The position numbers and the translations under genes were made by a program. From JAJFUG01 sp964386505 (GTDB lineage: Bacteria; Gemmatimonadota; Glassbacteria; GWA2-58-10), in the NCBI GenBank assembly GCA_964386505.1, contig CAYLSM010000022.1:1-34439 (forward strand): a stretch of DNA of 34,439 bases, in the 5' to 3' direction. Below are positions 7,363 to 15,342 of this stretch, piece by piece. Positions within the stretch are counted from its first letter, which is position 1, and every line of letters begins with the position of its first letter. The notes below the pieces were generated by a model. That model was given only the letters and a program-made list of their open reading frames with translations, did no database searches and had not been told where the DNA came from.

Positions 7363-10300
7363 ATGCCCCCGCGCGAGACCGAAATCGAGAAACTGAAACA
7401 GCAGGTGCGGATTCTGGAGGAACAGGCGCGCCAGGGACGGCAAGCCCTCGCCCGCCTGGGTCGGGTCCAGAAACTGTACGAAGATGTAGTGCATATAAGC
7501 GACCGCTCCGCGCGAAACATCTTTCTTCTGCAATCTTCTGTCAACATACCTCAATTGTACCTGGACCGGGACTGGAGAATTACCGGCTATTCGACGGATT
7601 TCCTTCTCCTTTTCGAGGGAATCGAACGCTTCTGCCAGGAGCGCTGTCACCTTCAAGACCTGCTGACATCGGAGGGTTTCGGCCAGATCGAGGAATACCT
7701 GGCCCGGATGAGCGCAATTGAGAATCTGCCCTACGATGACGGTGCGGCCTGGGACCTCGTCTATCAGGGACCAAAAACAACCGAGGTGATAGGGCGGGAC
7801 TGGGTCCCGTTCCAGGGAGATCCCCATTGGGGAATCGAAACACGGGATGGCCGGGTCTGCATGGTGCATCAGCCCCACCTGGAGGACTTCAAGGACTGTT
7901 ACCTGATGAATGCCGCCGGATACGGGGATGGGACCAGTGACCTTAAAGTGGTCTACAGCCTGCGCACTCCCGAGACTGAGGAATTGTTGCGCGATGTATC
8001 CCTGGTGTTTTCGTCCCTCTCCGGCCGGGACAGAATTATGCCCAACATTGTCGGCTACTCGGTCTGCACAGCCTCCCACGGCAATATCGCCGCCAGGGTG
8101 CAGAAACACGGGGCTGACATGGTTTCCCGGCAAGAACGGCTGAATACCGGCGATGAATACGAAGTAACCATTGAGCGTGTCGGCGGGCGGATCACCCGCA
8201 AGTTGGTTCACCTGGCCGATGGTGTGCAGGCCCCACCGCTGGTCTGTCACGATATAAATCCGATTTACGACCGCCACAATCATTTAGGCTTCGTAACTTT
8301 CTCGGGCCAGGCCGAGATATTCGACATCCGTGTCTATACCCGCCCCTCGCGCTTCCGCATCCAGGAACTGTGCCTTGACCTCCAGGTTGAAACGAACCTG
8401 CGCGAACCGTCGCTGGCCGGACGGATTTTCCGCCTGCGCATGGGTCCGCCCCACGAGCCGGGAGATTCATACCATACGGTGCTCTTCGAGGACATCACCG
8501 GCCGCAAGCAAATGGAGTTGGCCCTGTGCCAGAGCGAGGAACGCTACCGCAGCCTGGTCGAAATGATGAACGATGGGATGGCGATGCTGGACGAAAACGG
8601 GCGGGCCACTTTTGTCAACCGGACTCTGTGCGAAATGTCCGGCTATTCCAAAGAGGAATTGCTCGGGCAATCGCCTGAATTCAGCTTCGACGAGATGGGA
8701 CAAGAGGCTTTCCGCAAGAATTTCGACCTGCGCCGTCAGGGCTCCAACACTCCCTACGAGGTGGAGATAACGACCAGAAATGGGACCCGCCTCCATCTGC
8801 ATGTCAATCCACGGGCTCTGTTCGACGCCGAGGGCAAGTTCCGGGGCAGCGTGGTGGTCCTGCGCGACATCACCGAGCGCCGCCGCACCGAGGAGGCGCT
8901 CCAGCGCAGCCGGGCGCAGATGCGGGCCGTGATCGATGCGATCAAGAGCCGGATCATCTTTGTCAACGGCAGCCTGGAAATCGTCCTGGCCAACCGTTCC
9001 GCGGCCCGCGACATAGGCCGTCCCCCGGAGGAACTGCCCGGGATGAAATACTGTGACCTGTGGTGCGGCCACGGCGAGGACTGCGAGCAGTGCCTGCCGC
9101 GCAAGACCCTGGCCAGCGGATCGAGCCATCAGGCCACGCGGTTCGTGCCCGGCCTGGACCGCCGGGTGCTGGACATGCGAAGCGACCCGGTCTACAACCA
9201 CGCTGGGGAGCTGCTCGGTGCGGTAATCATTATCGAGGACATCACCTCGCGCAAGCGCGCCGAGGAGCTGCTGCGCCAGAGCGAGTCCCGCTACCGGCTG
9301 CTGTTCGAGAACGCCGGCAACCCGATCCTGCTGGTGGATTACGACGGGGTGCTGCAGATGCTGAACAACCTGGCCGCCGGATACCTGGGCGGGCAGCCGG
9401 AATATCTGGTGGGACGCTCGATCTCCAAGGTGATGCCGCAGAGTTTTGCCCGCAAGCGCCTGGAGGTCATCCGGCGGGTGATCGAGGACGGCAAGCTCCA
9501 GGTCGAGGAGTTCCAGCTCAACCTGGAGGGTGGGCGGCGCTATTGGTTCAAGGCTATCATCCAGCCCTACGGGTTCGCCAAGGGGATCAACTGCGCCCAG
9601 ATGATCCTGCACGACATCACTGAGTTGAAAGAGGTCCAGCGGGCGCTGAAAAAAGAGCGCGACGGCCTGGAGGTGCGGGTATTGGAGCGCACTGCCGAGC
9701 TGAAGCAGTCGGAAAGCCGACTCCAGGAACGGCTCAAGGAGCTGACTTGCCTCTACAGCATCCGTCAGGAATGCAGCCGGGCCGGGGCGCCGGATGAGAC
9801 CCTGCGCGCCTGTTGCCGCCACATCCGCGATTCCCTGTCCGACCCGGCTGGCAAGCTGGTCAGTCTGAGCCTGGACGGGCGGCTGATCAGCCCCTCCGGT
9901 GACACCAAGCGGACCGTGGTGACCGGGCTGGAATGCGAGCTGTTCCCCGGGGGGCGTAAAAGGGGCGTGCTGAAAGTCTGCTCCCTGCGCGGCAAAGGTG
10001 AGTTCCTGCCCTTCGAGCACGACCTGGTGCAGCAGGCCGCGGCCTGCCTGGCCGATTTTATCAGCAACCGCGAGCTGGAGGACCAGCTCCTGCAGAGCGA
10101 AAAGCTGGCTGCCGCCGGGCGGGTGGCGGCCGGCGTGGCCCACGAGATCAACAACCCTCTCGGCGCGATCAAGAACGCCCTCTACGTGCTGCGACACGCC
10201 GTGGCGCCCGAACACCCGGACTACCATTATCTGAACATGATGGACAGTGAGGTGGACCGCATGGCCTCGATCATTGTCCAGCTCTACGACCTGTACAAGC

Positions 10301-10788
10301 CCTCCTCGCGCGAGCACCAGCGGATCGATCTGCTCGACCTGGTGGGCAGTGTGCTGAAAATGCTGGGCACCAAGATCAGCCGGCAGAAAATCGATGTCCG
10401 CACTGTATGCGAGCGCAAGGACCATTTCCTGTTCCTTCCGCGCGACCAGGTTATCCAGGTGCTCTACAACATCATCCTCAACGCGGTGCAGGCCATGCCG
10501 ACGGGCGGCGAACTGACCCTGAGCTGCCGCACGTCCGGCGGCCGCCACGAGATGTCGGTCCAGGACACCGGCCCCGGCATCCCGGAAGAGATCCTGCCGC
10601 GGATATTCGATCCATTCTTCTCGACCAAATCCTCCGACCGTATCCCAGGCCAGGGCATGGGCATGGGCCTGTCGCTCTCGCGCTCGATCATGGAGTCGCT
10701 GGGCGGCAGCATTTCGGTGGAGACCCATCCGGGCCAGGGGACCACTTTCAGCCTGCATTTCCCGCTGCCTCAGGACAAAACCGCCTGA
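7363..10788 (+). CDS. Soluble multi-PAS histidine kinase with jelly-roll-like N-terminal module
   Basis: A 1141-residue cytoplasmic sensor kinase with no visible membrane segment. An N-terminal coiled coil (5-45) leads into a PAS-like half (about 55-125). Residues about 130-326 look unlike any PAS: DLKVVYSLRTPE, GYSVCTAS, VTIERVGGRITRKL and HLGFVTFSGQAEIFDIRVYT resemble the beta-sandwich of DUF1080/LamG-type carbohydrate-binding proteins. A PAC-like end (FEDITGRKQ, about 376) follows. PAS domains lie at about 391-510, 515-640 and 640-760; the middle one carries Cys564, Cys568, Cys574 and Cys577. A coiled coil and GAF-like region (about 765-905) precede the HisKA helix SEKLAAAGRVAAGVAHEINNP with phospho-His927. 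The HATPase (about 1020-1138) shows N box NIILNAVQAM, G1 DTGPGIP, F box FDPFFSTK and G2 GMGMGLSLS. It ends without a receiver, so it needs a separate partner such as the upstream HTH-receiver protein. Confidence 0.92.
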   Translation: MPPRETEIEKLKQQVRILEEQARQGRQALARLGRVQKLYEDVVHISDRSARNIFLLQSSVNIPQLYLDRDWRITGYSTDFLLLFEGIERFCQERCHLQDLLTSEGFGQIEEYLARMSAIENLPYDDGAAWDLVYQGPKTTEVIGRDWVPFQGDPHWGIETRDGRVCMVHQPHLEDFKDCYLMNAAGYGDGTSDLKVVYSLRTPETEELLRDVSLVFSSLSGRDRIMPNIVGYSVCTASHGNIAARVQKHGADMVSRQERLNTGDEYEVTIERVGGRITRKLVHLADGVQAPPLVCHDINPIYDRHNHLGFVTFSGQAEIFDIRVYTRPSRFRIQELCLDLQVETNLREPSLAGRIFRLRMGPPHEPGDSYHTVLFEDITGRKQMELALCQSEERYRSLVEMMNDGMAMLDENGRATFVNRTLCEMSGYSKEELLGQSPEFSFDEMGQEAFRKNFDLRRQGSNTPYEVEITTRNGTRLHLHVNPRALFDAEGKFRGSVVVLRDITERRRTEEALQRSRAQMRAVIDAIKSRIIFVNGSLEIVLANRSAARDIGRPPEELPGMKYCDLWCGHGEDCEQCLPRKTLASGSSHQATRFVPGLDRRVLDMRSDPVYNHAGELLGAVIIIEDITSRKRAEELLRQSESRYRLLFENAGNPILLVDYDGVLQMLNNLAAGYLGGQPEYLVGRSISKVMPQSFARKRLEVIRRVIEDGKLQVEEFQLNLEGGRRYWFKAIIQPYGFAKGINCAQMILHDITELKEVQRALKKERDGLEVRVLERTAELKQSESRLQERLKELTCLYSIRQECSRAGAPDETLRACCRHIRDSLSDPAGKLVSLSLDGRLISPSGDTKRTVVTGLECELFPGGRKRGVLKVCSLRGKGEFLPFEHDLVQQAAACLADFISNRELEDQLLQSEKLAAAGRVAAGVAHEINNPLGAIKNALYVLRHAVAPEHPDYHYLNMMDSEVDRMASIIVQLYDLYKPSSREHQRIDLLDLVGSVLKMLGTKISRQKIDVRTVCERKDHFLFLPRDQVIQVLYNIILNAVQAMPTGGELTLSCRTSGGRHEMSVQDTGPGIPEEILPRIFDPFFSTKSSDRIPGQGMGMGLSLSRSIMESLGGSISVETHPGQGTTFSLHFPLPQDKTA

Positions 10789-10888
10789 AAGCCTCTGGCA
10801 GGGTTTCACCGACCGCCCGATTCGATTATATTTCCGCCTGCACCGTAGAAACGCCGCCTGATCTCAGAGCCACCCCGCGGAGAACGCG

Positions 10889-11812
10889 ATGAAACGCGGT
10901 CTGCTGATCGCCTGTGTCGCCGTGGCCAGCCTGTCCCCGGCCCTGCTGAGCCACCACACTCCGGAAACCGCCCTGTCGCGTGGTATCGCGGCCGCAGAGC
11001 GCGAGCCGGCCACCCGGCTCATCTCCATGGCCCCCAGTATCACCGAGGTGGTGTTCGACCTGGGCCTGGGCAAGGAACTGGCCGGGGTGACCCGCTACTG
11101 CGACTGGCCCCCTGAGGCGCTCACCAAGCCGCGTATCGGCGGCTATCTGGACCCGAACTATGAGGCGATCCTGGCCCTGCAGCCGGGGATGGTGCTGCTG
11201 TTGAGCGAGCAAGCCTCCCGTCGCCCGTTTTTCGACGAGCTGGGTATCCCCAGCCTGATCGTGAACCACAGCGATGTCGGCGGGATCCTGAACTCCATCC
11301 TGGAGATCGGCCGGGCCTGCGGGGCCGATTCGGTCGCCGCGCGCCGCGTGGCCGAGCTGCGCGCCCGTCTCGACCGGGTGCGCAGCCGGGTGGCGGACCT
11401 GCCGCGGCCGCGGGTGATGGTCACCGTGGGACGGGGCCTGGTGCAGGGGGCCCTGGGAGATATGTACATCTCGGGACGGGATGGTTACTACGACCAGTTG
11501 ATCGAGCTGGCCGGCGGGGTGAACGCTTTCCGCGAGCGCACCGCCGCCCTGCCCTCGATCTCGGCCGAGGGAATCCGCGAGCTCGACCCGGAGGTGATCG
11601 TGGAGATGGTCCCCGAACTGAGCCCCGGCGGACCCACCGCGCAGCAGTTCATCGACTCCTGGCAGGAGATCGCGCGCGGGGTGCCAGCCGTGGAGCAGCA
11701 CCGGGTTTATGTTTTCACCGGGACCTGGGCCGTGCGCCCGAGTCCGCGTTTCATCGACCTGCTGGAGCGGCTGGCGGCGGTAATCCACCCACAGGCCGTG
11801 GCGCTGAAATGA
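10889..11812 (+). CDS. btuF: Cobalamin-type ABC substrate-binding protein (BtuF-like)
   Basis: A 307-residue exported binding protein of the cluster A-II (BtuF/FecB) fold. A Sec signal peptide (MKRGLLIACVAVASLSPALL) is followed by RLISMAPSITEVVFDLGLG, the family opening, then YCDWPPEA and the repeated pattern PNYEAILALQPGMVLLL. The YCDWPPEA region is typical of vitamin B12-binding members; heme and siderophore relatives usually differ here, but iron-siderophore use is not excluded. No lipobox is evident, so the protein is either periplasmic or anchored by an uncleaved signal. GGAG about 12 bases upstream supports the ATG. The stop overlaps the ATPase start by 4 bases (ATGA). No cobalamin riboswitch box is visible in the 100-base leader. 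Confidence 0.85.
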   Translation: MKRGLLIACVAVASLSPALLSHHTPETALSRGIAAAEREPATRLISMAPSITEVVFDLGLGKELAGVTRYCDWPPEALTKPRIGGYLDPNYEAILALQPGMVLLLSEQASRRPFFDELGIPSLIVNHSDVGGILNSILEIGRACGADSVAARRVAELRARLDRVRSRVADLPRPRVMVTVGRGLVQGALGDMYISGRDGYYDQLIELAGGVNAFRERTAALPSISAEGIRELDPEVIVEMVPELSPGGPTAQQFIDSWQEIARGVPAVEQHRVYVFTGTWAVRPSPRFIDLLERLAAVIHPQAVALK

Positions 11813-12603
11813 AATCTTCCATCGCGATAAAGCTGGAGCAGTTCTCGTTCCGCCTGGGCGGGCGGGTGATCCTGGACCGGGTGAGCGCCACTGTGCCGGC
11901 ACGGGCGTTCCTGTCGGTGGTGGGGCCGAACGGTGCGGGCAAGAGCACCCTGCTCAAGTGCCTTAACCGGATCCTGCCCGCGCAGCCGGACGGGATCAGC
12001 CTGGATGGCCGGCTCCTGGAGAGCTACACGCAGCGCGATCTGGCCCGTCTGGTGAGCTACGTGCCCCAGGCGGATGGACGCCCTCTTCCGTTCACCGTGG
12101 AGGAATTTGTCGCCATGGGGCGCTATCCCTACCTGACCGCCCTGGCGGGCCTGTCGGCCCACGACCGGCGGGTGGTGGCCGAGGCGCTGGAGCTGACCGG
12201 CAGCGCCATGTTCCGCGGGCGCGTGCTGGGCAGCCTCTCCGGCGGGGAGCGCCAGAAAGTGCTGATAGCCGCGGCCCTGGCTCAGGAGGCCGAGATCATG
12301 CTGCTGGACGAGCCGGCCACGTTCCTGGACTACGGGCACCAGGTGGAGGTGCTCTCCCTGCTCGGAAAGCTGAACCGCGAGGCCGGCAAAACAATTGTCA
12401 TGGTGACCCACGACCTGAACACGGCCCTGGAAAGCTGCGACCGCGTGCTGGCCCTGCGCGAGGGGCGGGTGGCCTATGACGGCGCCCCGGCGGGGCTTCT
12501 CGACCCGGCCCGGCTTGAGGACATCTACCGCACCGGCTTCAGGTTCGTGCCCCAGCCCGGGCGCGAGCTGCCGCTGATCCGCCCGGAGGGCCTGCCCGGA
12601 TGA
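11809..12603 (+). CDS. btuD: Cobalamin/iron-type ABC ATPase (BtuD-like)
   Basis: A 264-residue ATPase of the FecE/BtuD family. Walker A GPNGAGKST (residues 39-47), Q-loop YVPQAD, signature LSGGERQK, Walker B IMLLDEPATFLDYGHQ and H-loop VTHDLN are all present. The segment FTVEEFVAMGRYPYL is the standard family marker between Q-loop and signature. It overlaps its neighbours by 4 bases on both sides (ATGA junctions at 11809 and 12600), so the three genes are one translationally coupled operon. Powers uptake by the permease encoded downstream. Confidence 0.93.
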   Translation: MKSSIAIKLEQFSFRLGGRVILDRVSATVPARAFLSVVGPNGAGKSTLLKCLNRILPAQPDGISLDGRLLESYTQRDLARLVSYVPQADGRPLPFTVEEFVAMGRYPYLTALAGLSAHDRRVVAEALELTGSAMFRGRVLGSLSGGERQKVLIAAALAQEAEIMLLDEPATFLDYGHQVEVLSLLGKLNREAGKTIVMVTHDLNTALESCDRVLALREGRVAYDGAPAGLLDPARLEDIYRTGFRFVPQPGRELPLIRPEGLPG

Positions 12604-13595
12604 AACGCCCGATCGCCCTGCCCCTGATTGTCATCCTCTCCCTGGCCGTGACATTCGCCGCGCCCTTTATCGGGCCAAAAGAACTGCCCCTGCAGAGTAT
12701 CCTGCACCCGTTTTCCGGCTCGGTGGATTCGGAAATATTCTGGCGCATCCGCACCCCGCGGGTGCTGGTCTCGTTCCTGTCCGGCAGCGCCCTGGCCACG
12801 GCCGGGATGGCTTTCCAGGCAATGTTCCGTAACCCCCTGGCAACTCCTTTCACCCTGGGCGTGGCAAGCGGAGCCTCGCTCGGGGCGACCCTGCTGGTGG
12901 GACTCGGTCTTTCTTTCAGCCTGTTCGGGGTGCCGGCCGGCTCTTTCGGGGCCATGGCCGGGGCGCTGCTGGCTATTTTCCTGGTCTACTCATTCACCCG
13001 CGCCAGGCAGGGCTTTTCCACCTCAACTCTGCTGCTGGCCGGGGTGGCGGTGAGCTTTTTCTTCTCCAGCCTCATCCTGTTCGTCCAGTACATGAGCGAC
13101 TTCACCAAGAGTTTCCAGATCCTGCACAACCTGATCGGGGCGATCGAGGTGGTGGGCTACGGCCAGGTGTACCAGCTCCTGCCGTTCGCCGCCACCGGGG
13201 TGGCGGTGATCGTGCTGCACAGCCACGAGCTGAACCTTCTGGCCACGGGTGAGGACCTGGCCGCCAGCCGCGGGGTGAACGTGGAGCGCTCCAAGCGGGT
13301 GATCTTTTTCGCCGCCTCGCTGATGGTGGGCGGGGTGGTGGCGGTCTGCGGGCCGATCGGGTTCGTGGGCATGATGACCCCGCACATCTGCCGCCTTCTG
13401 CTGGGCCAGGACCATCGCAACCTGAGCGCGGCCGTGGTGGCGTTCGGCGGGGGGTTCCTCACCCTGTGCGACACCCTGGGCCGCACCCTGATCGCCCCGG
13501 CGGAGTTGCCCGTGGGGGTGATCACCGCGCTTTTAGGTGGGCCGTTTTTCTTCTGGCTCCTGCTCACCGGCTCGGCCGAGCGCGGGGTGATCTGA
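12600..13595 (+). CDS. btuC: FecCD-family ABC permease (BtuC-like)
   Basis: A 331-residue inner membrane permease with about nine to ten hydrophobic segments. RTPRVLVSFLSGSALATAGMAFQAMFRNPLATPFTLGVASGASLGA is split across residues about 43-90 and is the defining FecCD pattern (R-x-PR-x-x-x-x-x-x-G and NPLA-P-LGV-GAS). The cytoplasmic coupling region is GVNVERSKRV, and GPIGFVGMMTPHICRLLLGQDHR is the conserved ATPase-contacting loop near residues 248-270. It completes the three-gene uptake system; the outer-membrane receptor is not in the window. A GGAGG lies within the end of the ATPase gene. Confidence 0.92.
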   Translation: MKRPIALPLIVILSLAVTFAAPFIGPKELPLQSILHPFSGSVDSEIFWRIRTPRVLVSFLSGSALATAGMAFQAMFRNPLATPFTLGVASGASLGATLLVGLGLSFSLFGVPAGSFGAMAGALLAIFLVYSFTRARQGFSTSTLLLAGVAVSFFFSSLILFVQYMSDFTKSFQILHNLIGAIEVVGYGQVYQLLPFAATGVAVIVLHSHELNLLATGEDLAASRGVNVERSKRVIFFAASLMVGGVVAVCGPIGFVGMMTPHICRLLLGQDHRNLSAAVVAFGGGFLTLCDTLGRTLIAPAELPVGVITALLGGPFFFWLLLTGSAERGVI

Positions 13596-13907
13596 GACTT
13601 CCGCCCGGGGGCCGTATGTCTGAGCCTTGCCGCGGGAGCGGAGCAAACGCCACATGCACACCGAGCCAAGAAACAGCGCTATCGTCGGGCGGGCAAGCAG
13701 CGTCAGCGTCGCCCCGCACCGCGGGCAGCGTGCAGAAGCACCGGGCACACATTCGATAGTAACACGACAAATGCCGGCGCGAGTTTACGGCCCCCGATGG
13801 CTTCTGGTTCTCTTGGCCGTAACCAAGAGAACATATTATTAATGCTTTTCGGGTCCAGCGCGCCGGGCCACCACAGTTCATATCTCAGCCGGTAAAAGGA
13901 GCGAGCC
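13596..13907. other. 312-base intergenic region after the BtuC gene
   Basis: No supported gene. On the minus strand a short ORF (13748-13533, GTG start) would encode a 71-residue peptide beginning with CPRCG and containing one hydrophobic stretch, but it lacks a Shine-Dalgarno and runs into the btuC end. The right half holds the stem-loop at 13807-13832 and an AT-rich patch (13833-13850) before the radical SAM gene. Confidence 0.5.
13807..13832 (+). repeat. 10-base perfect stem-loop, possible terminator
   Basis: GTTCTCTTGG (13807-13816) and CCAAGAGAAC (13823-13832) are exact reverse complements around a CCGTAA loop, followed on the plus strand by ATATTATTAATG. It could end the btu operon transcript, though the tail is AT-rich rather than a T run. 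It resembles in style the dispersed TTGGTTAC-type hairpins seen between genes in many genomes. Confidence 0.4.
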
Positions 13908-15161
13908 TTGAGCCGCGTACTGCTGGTCAACCCCAACCGTTTCGTCACCCCGCCCGTGCCGCCGCTGGCCTTGGAATACCTTCAGGCTGCACTGGAGGCG
14001 GCCGGACACTCCACCCGCATCGCCGACCTGACTTTCGCCCCCGACCCGGAGGCCGCCCTCGCCGCGGCGGTGGAGAGTTTCCGCCCGGCTGTGGCCGCGG
14101 TCACGGTGCGCAACGTGGACAGCGTACTCTACCTGGGCAACCGCTTTTTCCTGGACGGGATGAAACCCCTCGTCGCCAGCCTCAAGGCCGCGGGGGTGGT
14201 CACGGTTCTGGGAGGCGCGGGTTTCAGCGCGTTCCGCGGGGCGGCGCTTGCATACCTGGGTGCGGACTATGGGATTCTGGGCCCGGGTGAGCGCGCCCTG
14301 CCCGCGCTGATCACCTCCCTGGAGGCGGGCGCTCCGCCTGCTGATCCCCTTCTGGATGGCTGGGCCGCCGGGATCGATCCGGCGCTGGAGGTCACGCAGC
14401 GCGGACGGGACATCGACTACCCTGCCTACCTGGCCCAGGGCGGACTGGCCGGGTTCGAAACCCAGAAAGGCTGCCTGGGCGGCTGCCCCTACTGCCCGGA
14501 GGCGGGCGGCAAAATGCTGTACCGCGACCCGGCGGCCGTGGTGCGCGAGCTGAAACACATGACCGATCTCGGGATCAGCGAGTTCCACCTCTGCGACTCG
14601 GAGTTCAACCAGAGCCTGGAGCACTGCTACGGTTTCCTCAACGCCCTCGTCGCGGCGCGCCTGCCCCTGCGCTGGGCGCTCTATCTTAAAAGCACGCCGG
14701 CCGAGCGCGAGCTGTTCCGTCTCCTGGCCGCCAGCGGGGCCTGGATGGTCACCCTGAGCCTGCCCACCGGCGACAGCTCCTGGCCGGAGCACGCCGCCCG
14801 CCTGGGCCGCTGGTGCCGCGAGTTCGGGCTGCGCCTGGCGGTGGATTTCCTCTGCGGCCTGCCCGGCGACACGCCCGAGAGCATCCGGCGCGACCTGGAG
14901 CGCCTGCGCCAGGTGGGAGCGCAGAGCGTGGGCCTCAACAGCGTGATCCGCCTCTACCCCGGCACTCCGACCAGCGAGTCCCTGGTGCGGGACCCCGATG
15001 AAACCCCGTTCCTGCGCGGGCCGGTCCAGGACAACCCCGGCTGGCTGGTCCCGGCGTTCTACCACCGGATCGGGCCTGAAGAGCTGAAAGAGCTGGTGGA
15101 GGATGACCCCCTGTTCAAGGTCGAGGGCTTCGAGAGCGGCTCCAACTACCAGCGCGTCTGA
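13908..15161 (+). CDS. B12-binding radical SAM protein
   Basis: A 417-residue enzyme. The TTG at 13908 is chosen as start because AAAGGAG lies 6-12 bases upstream and the protein then opens VLLVNPNRFVTPPVPPLALEYLQA, the normal beginning of the cobalamin-binding Rossmann fold (about 1-150). No DxHxxG is visible, as in many radical SAM B12 members. The radical SAM barrel has the [4Fe-4S] motif KGCLGGCPYC with Cys189, Cys193 and Cys196, followed by GLRLAVDFLCGLPGDTPES and the NSVIRLYPGTP loop typical of this family. Substrate unknown: relatives methylate unreactive carbons or modify lipids, tetrapyrroles and peptides. It follows the cobalamin-type uptake operon by about 310 bases, a sensible pairing of cofactor supply and use. 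Confidence 0.88.
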   Translation: MSRVLLVNPNRFVTPPVPPLALEYLQAALEAAGHSTRIADLTFAPDPEAALAAAVESFRPAVAAVTVRNVDSVLYLGNRFFLDGMKPLVASLKAAGVVTVLGGAGFSAFRGAALAYLGADYGILGPGERALPALITSLEAGAPPADPLLDGWAAGIDPALEVTQRGRDIDYPAYLAQGGLAGFETQKGCLGGCPYCPEAGGKMLYRDPAAVVRELKHMTDLGISEFHLCDSEFNQSLEHCYGFLNALVAARLPLRWALYLKSTPAERELFRLLAASGAWMVTLSLPTGDSSWPEHAARLGRWCREFGLRLAVDFLCGLPGDTPESIRRDLERLRQVGAQSVGLNSVIRLYPGTPTSESLVRDPDETPFLRGPVQDNPGWLVPAFYHRIGPEELKELVEDDPLFKVEGFESGSNYQRV

Positions 15162-15185
15162 CAACTTTGTGGAAATGAATACCGA

Positions 15186-15219
15186 AAACGGTCGCCGTGG
15201 GCGGCCGTTTCGCGTTTTT
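15186..15219 (+). terminator. Rho-independent terminator after the radical SAM gene
   Basis: An 11-base stem (15186-15196 with 15200-15210, one G-U pair, three-base loop) is followed by CGCGTTTTTA with a five-T run at 15215-15219. It lies 25 bases after the radical SAM stop. Confidence 0.8.
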
Positions 15220-15233
15220 AGGGAACAATTGGA

Positions 15234-15262
15234 TTGATTTTCAAGTAACGAATCTTTAGAAT
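15234..15262 (+). promoter_or_regulatory. Sigma-70 type promoter of the GWxTD protein gene
   Basis: TTGATT (15234-15239), 17-base spacer, TAGAAT (15257-15262): 4/6 and 5/6 matches. It sits directly after the terminator and gives a leader of about 75 bases before the ATG at 15343. Confidence 0.6.
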
Positions 15263-15342
15263 GAAAAAGAAACCGCAAAAACAGTTCAAAGCGTTCCAGG
15301 CACTGTCTTGCACAGCCTGACCATCCTCCCCAGAGGCCATCC

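Noticed and set aside
8467..10809. 780-residue open frame on the minus strand opposite the kinase
   Set aside because: Antisense shadow of a GC-rich gene; the plus-strand PAS/HisKA/HATPase motifs are unambiguous and the antisense product is His/Gln/Ala-rich without motifs.
10789..10888. Cobalamin riboswitch expected before the BtuF gene
   Set aside because: The 100-base gap has no B12-box-like sequence and is too short for the full aptamer.
13533..13748. Possible 71-residue zinc-ribbon/membrane micro-protein on the minus strand (CPRCG start)
   Set aside because: Only one Cys pair, no Shine-Dalgarno, and its end overlaps btuC; another frame also gives Cys-rich peptides there, so composition may explain it.
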